From positions 124,001-188,000 of the forward strand of contig JAEPOK010000001.1 in assembly GCA_017642935.1 (NCBI GenBank): a stretch of DNA of 64,000 bases, given 5' to 3'. The notes under the pieces were generated by a model. That model worked only from the letters and a program-made list of their open reading frames with translations. It did not search any database and had not been told where the DNA came from. Made by a program: the position numbers and the translations under genes. The stretch is from Hyphomicrobiales bacterium (GTDB taxonomy: Bacteria; Pseudomonadota; Alphaproteobacteria; Rhizobiales; MH13). Position 1 is the first letter of the stretch, and the number at the start of each line of letters is the position of its first letter. Below, piece by piece: positions 60,791 to 64,000 of this stretch.

Positions 60791-62423
60791 TGAGATGGGC
60801 ATGCACCGCTGACACCACCACAGAGCCCTCGCCAACCGCCGAGGCGACGCGTTTGACCGACCCGGAGCGGATGTCGCCGACGGCGTAGATCCCTGGCATG
60901 GAGGTCGCGTAACCGCGCGTTTCCAGGCTGACGTCCGCGCCGGTTTTGATGAATCCTTTGGCGTCCAAATCGACCTGGCCGTTGAGCCAACCGGTGTTGG
61001 GCGCTGCGCCGATCATGATGAACAGCGCTTGGCTATCCACCTGTTTCACCTCGCCGGTCTGCCGGTTCTTGATGTGCACCGATTCCAGGCGTTTTTCGCC
61101 ATCCAGATGGCAGACTTCACTTTGCGTCCAAAGGGTGATCGACGGGTCGCTTAGGATGCGTGTCGAGAGGTACGATGACATGGTCTCCGACAAACCGTCA
61201 CGGCGCACCAGCAAATGCACATGTTTGGCATGACGCGACAGGAACATGGCGGCCTGACCTGCGGAGTTACCGCCGCCGATGATCACCACTTCAGTGTTCT
61301 TGCAAAACCGGGCTTCCAGTTCGGTGGCGGCGTAGTAGACGCCATGGCCTTCCAGGCGCTCCAGATCGTCCAATGGTAGGCGCTGGTACTGCACACCATT
61401 GGCAAGCACGATAGAGCGGGTGCGGATGCAAGTTTCGTCGTCCAGTTCCACTTCGTAGTGGGTTTTCTTGCAGTGCAGCTTGGTCGCGCGGCGCGGTACG
61501 GTGAAACGGGCGCCGAATTTCACCGCCTGCACTTCGCCGAGATAGGCGAGATCAGCGCCGGAAATGCCGCGCGGAAAGCCCAGATAGTTTTCGATCCGCG
61601 AGGAGGTGCCCGCCTGGCCGCCGATGGCGGTGTCTTCGATGGTGATCACATTCAACCCTTCAGAGGCCGAGTAGACCGATGCCGCCAGGCCGGCAGGACC
61701 AGCGCCGACGACAAGCACATCGAACAGCCGGTCGGCCTTGGCTTCTAGATCGAGGCCAAGCGCAGCTGAGACTTCGCGCGCGCGCGGATTGACCAGGATT
61801 TCATCCTTGCCGATCAGCGCAAGGCAATCGGCCTGCGGCAAGGCGCAATGATGATCGAGGGCTTGCTCCCAACCCTCTTGCGTGCGGTCCACAAACCGGT
61901 GGGGCACAAGAGACCGGGTGGCAAATTCAAGAAGGCGCAGTGTCGTGCGGTTGGTTGGATCGCCGACGATGGTCAGGCGCCCTTCACCCCATTCCATGAT
62001 CAGGCGTCGTCGGGCAGCAAAGGCGGTTACGATGATGTCACTGAATTCCGGATGGGTGGCGATCAGCTCTCGCAGCACGTCGTTTTTGACCGTGATGACT
62101 TCGGCTTTCTCGCCGATTTCGGCGGCAAAGAAGGTCCGCTGACCCATCAGCATGCCAAGCTCACCGATGAAGTTGGGTGAGGATACCGTCACCACGGTGT
62201 GCCCGTCGGTGCGGTCGATAACATGCATCGTGCCCGACAGAAGTTGATGGAAATCGTAGCTGTCTTGTCCCACCTCGAAGACAACGTCTCCCGGTTCCAG
62301 CGTGCGGCGCTCGCCAACGCTTTCCAGAAGAGCGACATGTTCATCGGATAGCGTGGGGTAGGCCGCGCGCTCCAGGTTGTTTTTCGGCTGGGTGTTGCGC
62401 GGCGTGTGGGTTTTGATTGGCAT
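60780..62423 (-). CDS. cNMP-binding / thioredoxin-reductase-like flavoprotein without the CxxC
   Basis: 547 residues. N-terminal cyclic-nucleotide-binding domain (about 25-150; [20 protein letters not shown]), a small linking domain (about 155-215), then an FAD/NADPH reductase domain with [20 protein letters not shown] (about 237-260), [20 protein letters not shown] and [20 protein letters not shown]. The usual CxxC of thioredoxin reductase is missing: the region reads [15 protein letters not shown]. So it is not a disulfide reductase of the standard kind. Starts at ATG 62423; divergent from the glyoxalase gene. Confidence 0.85.
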   Translation of the reverse strand: MPIKTHTPRNTQPKNNLERAAYPTLSDEHVALLESVGERRTLEPGDVVFEVGQDSYDFHQLLSGTMHVIDRTDGHTVVTVSSPNFIGELGMLMGQRTFFAAEIGEKAEVITVKNDVLRELIATHPEFSDIIVTAFAARRRLIMEWGEGRLTIVGDPTNRTTLRLLEFATRSLVPHRFVDRTQEGWEQALDHHCALPQADCLALIGKDEILVNPRAREVSAALGLDLEAKADRLFDVLVVGAGPAGLAASVYSASEGLNVITIEDTAIGGQAGTSSRIENYLGFPRGISGADLAYLGEVQAVKFGARFTVPRRATKLHCKKTHYEVELDDETCIRTRSIVLANGVQYQRLPLDDLERLEGHGVYYAATELEARFCKNTEVVIIGGGNSAGQAAMFLSRHAKHVHLLVRRDGLSETMSSYLSTRILSDPSITLWTQSEVCHLDGEKRLESVHIKNRQTGEVKQVDSQALFIMIGAAPNTGWLNGQVDLDAKGFIKTGADVSLETRGYATSMPGIYAVGDIRSGSVKRVASAVGEGSVVVSAVHAHLNGG

Positions 62424-62493
62424 CGGGGGGACCTTGGTTCAGCGCGTCAGGTGTCCTATGTCGGGATCAACCAGACAAAAAGAAAGAGCGACG

Positions 62494-62949
62494 ATGCGTT
62501 ATTTGCACACCATGGTTCGCGTCCAAGATATCGACGCCAGCCTCAACTTCTACTGCAACCTTTTGGGCATGGTGGAAATTCGCCGCCGCGACAGCGAAGG
62601 CGGCCGGTTCACGCTGGTGTTTCTGGCCGCGCCCGAGGACAAAGAGGCGGCGCTTGCCAACAAGGCGCCGATGATCGAGCTCACCTACAATTGGCCCGAT
62701 GAGGACGGCAAATCCGAGGCCTATACCGGTGGCCGCAATTTCGGACATCTGGCCTATGTGGTCGATGACATCTACGCGCTCTGCCAAAGACTTCAGGATG
62801 GTGGCGTGACCATCAATCGCCCGCCGCGCGATGGGCATATGGCCTTTGTCCGTTCACCGGACGGCATCTCAATCGAGATGCTGCAAAAAGGCGATAATTT
62901 GCCGGCGCGGGAGCCTTGGGCATCCATGCCCAACACCGGCGAGTGGTAG
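62494..62949 (+). CDS. gloA: Lactoylglutathione lyase (glyoxalase I)
   Basis: 151 residues from ATG 62494. Nickel/zinc ligands and motifs: [60 protein letters not shown] and [13 protein letters not shown]. Detoxifies methylglyoxal as its glutathione adduct. An open frame begins upstream at 62377 but lacks support. Confidence 0.93.
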   Translation: MRYLHTMVRVQDIDASLNFYCNLLGMVEIRRRDSEGGRFTLVFLAAPEDKEAALANKAPMIELTYNWPDEDGKSEAYTGGRNFGHLAYVVDDIYALCQRLQDGGVTINRPPRDGHMAFVRSPDGISIEMLQKGDNLPAREPWASMPNTGEW

Positions 62950-62952
62950 GCC

Positions 62953-64000
62953 TTGCGCTCTGACGACCGGCATTCAGATTATCTGGTGATTGGCGGCGGC
63001 ATTGTCGGTCTTTCGACCGCGATGCAGCTTGCCAAAACGCATCCGGATTCCACCGTTCGGGTGCTGGAGAAGGAAGACCGCCTGGCCGCCCATCAGAGCG
63101 GGCACAATTCCGGTGTCATCCATGCCGGGGTGTATTACGCGCCGGGCAGTTTGAAGGCGAAGTTTTGCCGCGCTGGTGTTGAGGCGACCATCGCTTTCTG
63201 CACGCGGCATCAGATCCCATTCGAGCAGTGCGGCAAGCTTTTGGTGGCGACCACGCCCATTGAGCTTGAGCGGATGGATGTGTTGGAAGAGCGCTGCCGC
63301 GCCAATGGGCTGGACCCCGAGCGCCTTTCCGCCGATGAGCTCAAAGCGCGCGAGCCAAACATCACCGGGCTTGGTGCGCTGTTCGTGCGGGTGACCGGCA
63401 TTGTCGATTATCCAGCGATGGCCCGCGCGATGGCTACGGAACTGATGGAAGCTGGCGGTGACGTGGTGCTGAACTGCGTCGTGACGGGTATCGCTGAAGG
63501 CCCCGACAGTGTTCCCGTTGCCACCAGTCGGGGCCTCTATGAAGCGAGGCAATTGGTCGTCTGCGGCGGCTTGCAAGCTGATCGGCTTGCCAAGATGGCG
63601 GGCGTCGATGTCGATTTTCAGATCGTGCCGTTTCGCGGGGAGTACTATCGCCTGAACGCGCGCCACAACGCGATCATCAAGCACCTTATCTACCCGATCC
63701 CTGATCCGGACTTGCCCTTTCTCGGCGTGCACCTGACGCGTATGATCGATGGGTCGGTGACCGTCGGCCCCAACGCGGTGCTTGGCTTTGCCCGCGAAGG
63801 TTATCCCAAGGGCTCGTTCAATGCAGGCGATGTCGCCGCGATGCTCGGTTTTTCAGGCTTCTGGAAAGTGATGGGCAAAAATCTCGGCTCGGGCATTACC
63901 GAGTTCCGCAACTCGCTCTCAAAACGGCGCTATCTGAAGCTCTGCCAGAAGTATGCGCCTGGTCTGGCGCTTGAGGATTTGGAGCCTTATCCGGCTGGCA
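62953..64000 (+). CDS. lhgO: L-2-hydroxyglutarate oxidase, partial (3' end outside window)
   Basis: Open frame to the window edge, about 349 residues visible. Start is TTG immediately after the glyoxalase stop; no earlier in-frame ATG. DYLVIGGGIVGLSTAMQLA is the FAD motif; GHNSGVIHAGVYYAPGSLKA, CGKLLVATTPIELERMD and REPNITGLGALFVRVTGIVD match LhgO, which oxidises L-2-hydroxyglutarate to 2-oxoglutarate. It has no stop in the window, so length cannot be checked. Confidence 0.88.
   Translation, partial: MRSDDRHSDYLVIGGGIVGLSTAMQLAKTHPDSTVRVLEKEDRLAAHQSGHNSGVIHAGVYYAPGSLKAKFCRAGVEATIAFCTRHQIPFEQCGKLLVATTPIELERMDVLEERCRANGLDPERLSADELKAREPNITGLGALFVRVTGIVDYPAMARAMATELMEAGGDVVLNCVVTGIAEGPDSVPVATSRGLYEARQLVVCGGLQADRLAKMAGVDVDFQIVPFRGEYYRLNARHNAIIKHLIYPIPDPDLPFLGVHLTRMIDGSVTVGPNAVLGFAREGYPKGSFNAGDVAAMLGFSGFWKVMGKNLGSGITEFRNSLSKRRYLKLCQKYAPGLALEDLEPYPAG

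Noticed and set aside
60780-62423. Annotation as true thioredoxin reductase TrxB
   Set aside because: The redox CxxC is absent and a cNMP domain is fused; named only as reductase-like.
1-64000. CRISPR array, insertion sequence, prophage, tRNA or rRNA
   Set aside because: No regularly spaced repeats, transposase/integrase genes or RNA gene structures were seen by eye.

Overview
The window looks like chromosomal DNA from a GC-rich alphaproteobacterium. A marine or soil member of the Hyphomicrobiales/Rhizobiales type is my guess; no rRNA or tRNA is present to settle the order. The pointers are the full ccoNOQP-ccoGHIS respiratory cluster, a RutR-type regulator with pyrimidine ABC transport genes, and Rhizobiales-style palindromic repeats. 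No prophage, insertion sequence, CRISPR array or RNA gene was seen. Genes are tightly packed, with many 1-4 bp start/stop overlaps.

Layout. 0-3.2 kb: part of a family-1 sugar ABC transporter (reverse strand) with a LacI-type operator. 3.3-4.4 kb: divergent cytochrome b561 and MarR genes. 4.4-14.0 kb: RutR-type regulator, then a forward operon for reductive pyrimidine breakdown (amidohydrolase of the N-carbamoyl-beta-alanine type, D-hydantoinase/dihydropyrimidinase) and a pyrimidine-type ABC transporter, ended by a strong terminator. A DUF559 gene flanked by repeats has inserted into it. 14.0-18.5 kb (reverse): thiopurine methyltransferase-like, CIA30-like, pseudouridine glycosidase and kinase, OmpA-like protein. 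18.5-20.4 kb: an AT-richer pair, an HD phosphohydrolase and a small YwgA-like partner. 20.5-27.1 kb: a seven-gene forward operon that makes coenzyme F420 (cofG, cofH, cofD, cofC, cofE), reduces it (NADPH:F420 oxidoreductase) and uses it (one luciferase-like F420 oxidoreductase). 27.4-34.4 kb: small-subunit/symporter pair, a cNMP-CBS-DUF294 signalling protein, and a membrane PAS protein fused to a DnaQ-type exonuclease. 34.5-43.2 kb (reverse): cbb3 oxidase structural and assembly genes. 43.7-48.6 kb: small membrane proteins, adenine deaminase, a lipoprotein, a DUF2975/HTH pair. 48.6-57.2 kb (reverse): a nine-gene operon with an ABC importer, a cytosine-deaminase-like enzyme, oxidoreductases, a 2-oxoglutarate-type dioxygenase and a creatininase-like hydrolase. 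57.4-64.0 kb: RidA-like, DinB-like, two PEBP proteins, AraC regulator, cNMP/thioredoxin-reductase-like protein, glyoxalase, and the start of an L-2-hydroxyglutarate oxidase.

Main idea. The pyrimidine operon and the F420 operon each carry a near-perfect copy (15 of 16 bases) of the known RutR palindrome TTGACCA-NN-TGGTCAA. The window has the second and third enzymes of reductive uracil/thymine breakdown but no recognisable dihydropyrimidine dehydrogenase (PreT/PreA type). The only F420-using enzyme sits at the end of the co-regulated F420 operon. I therefore propose that this luciferase-like enzyme, fed by F420H2, performs the missing ring reduction or another pyrimidine step. The pseudouridine genes, which yield uracil, lie between the two operons and fit the same theme.
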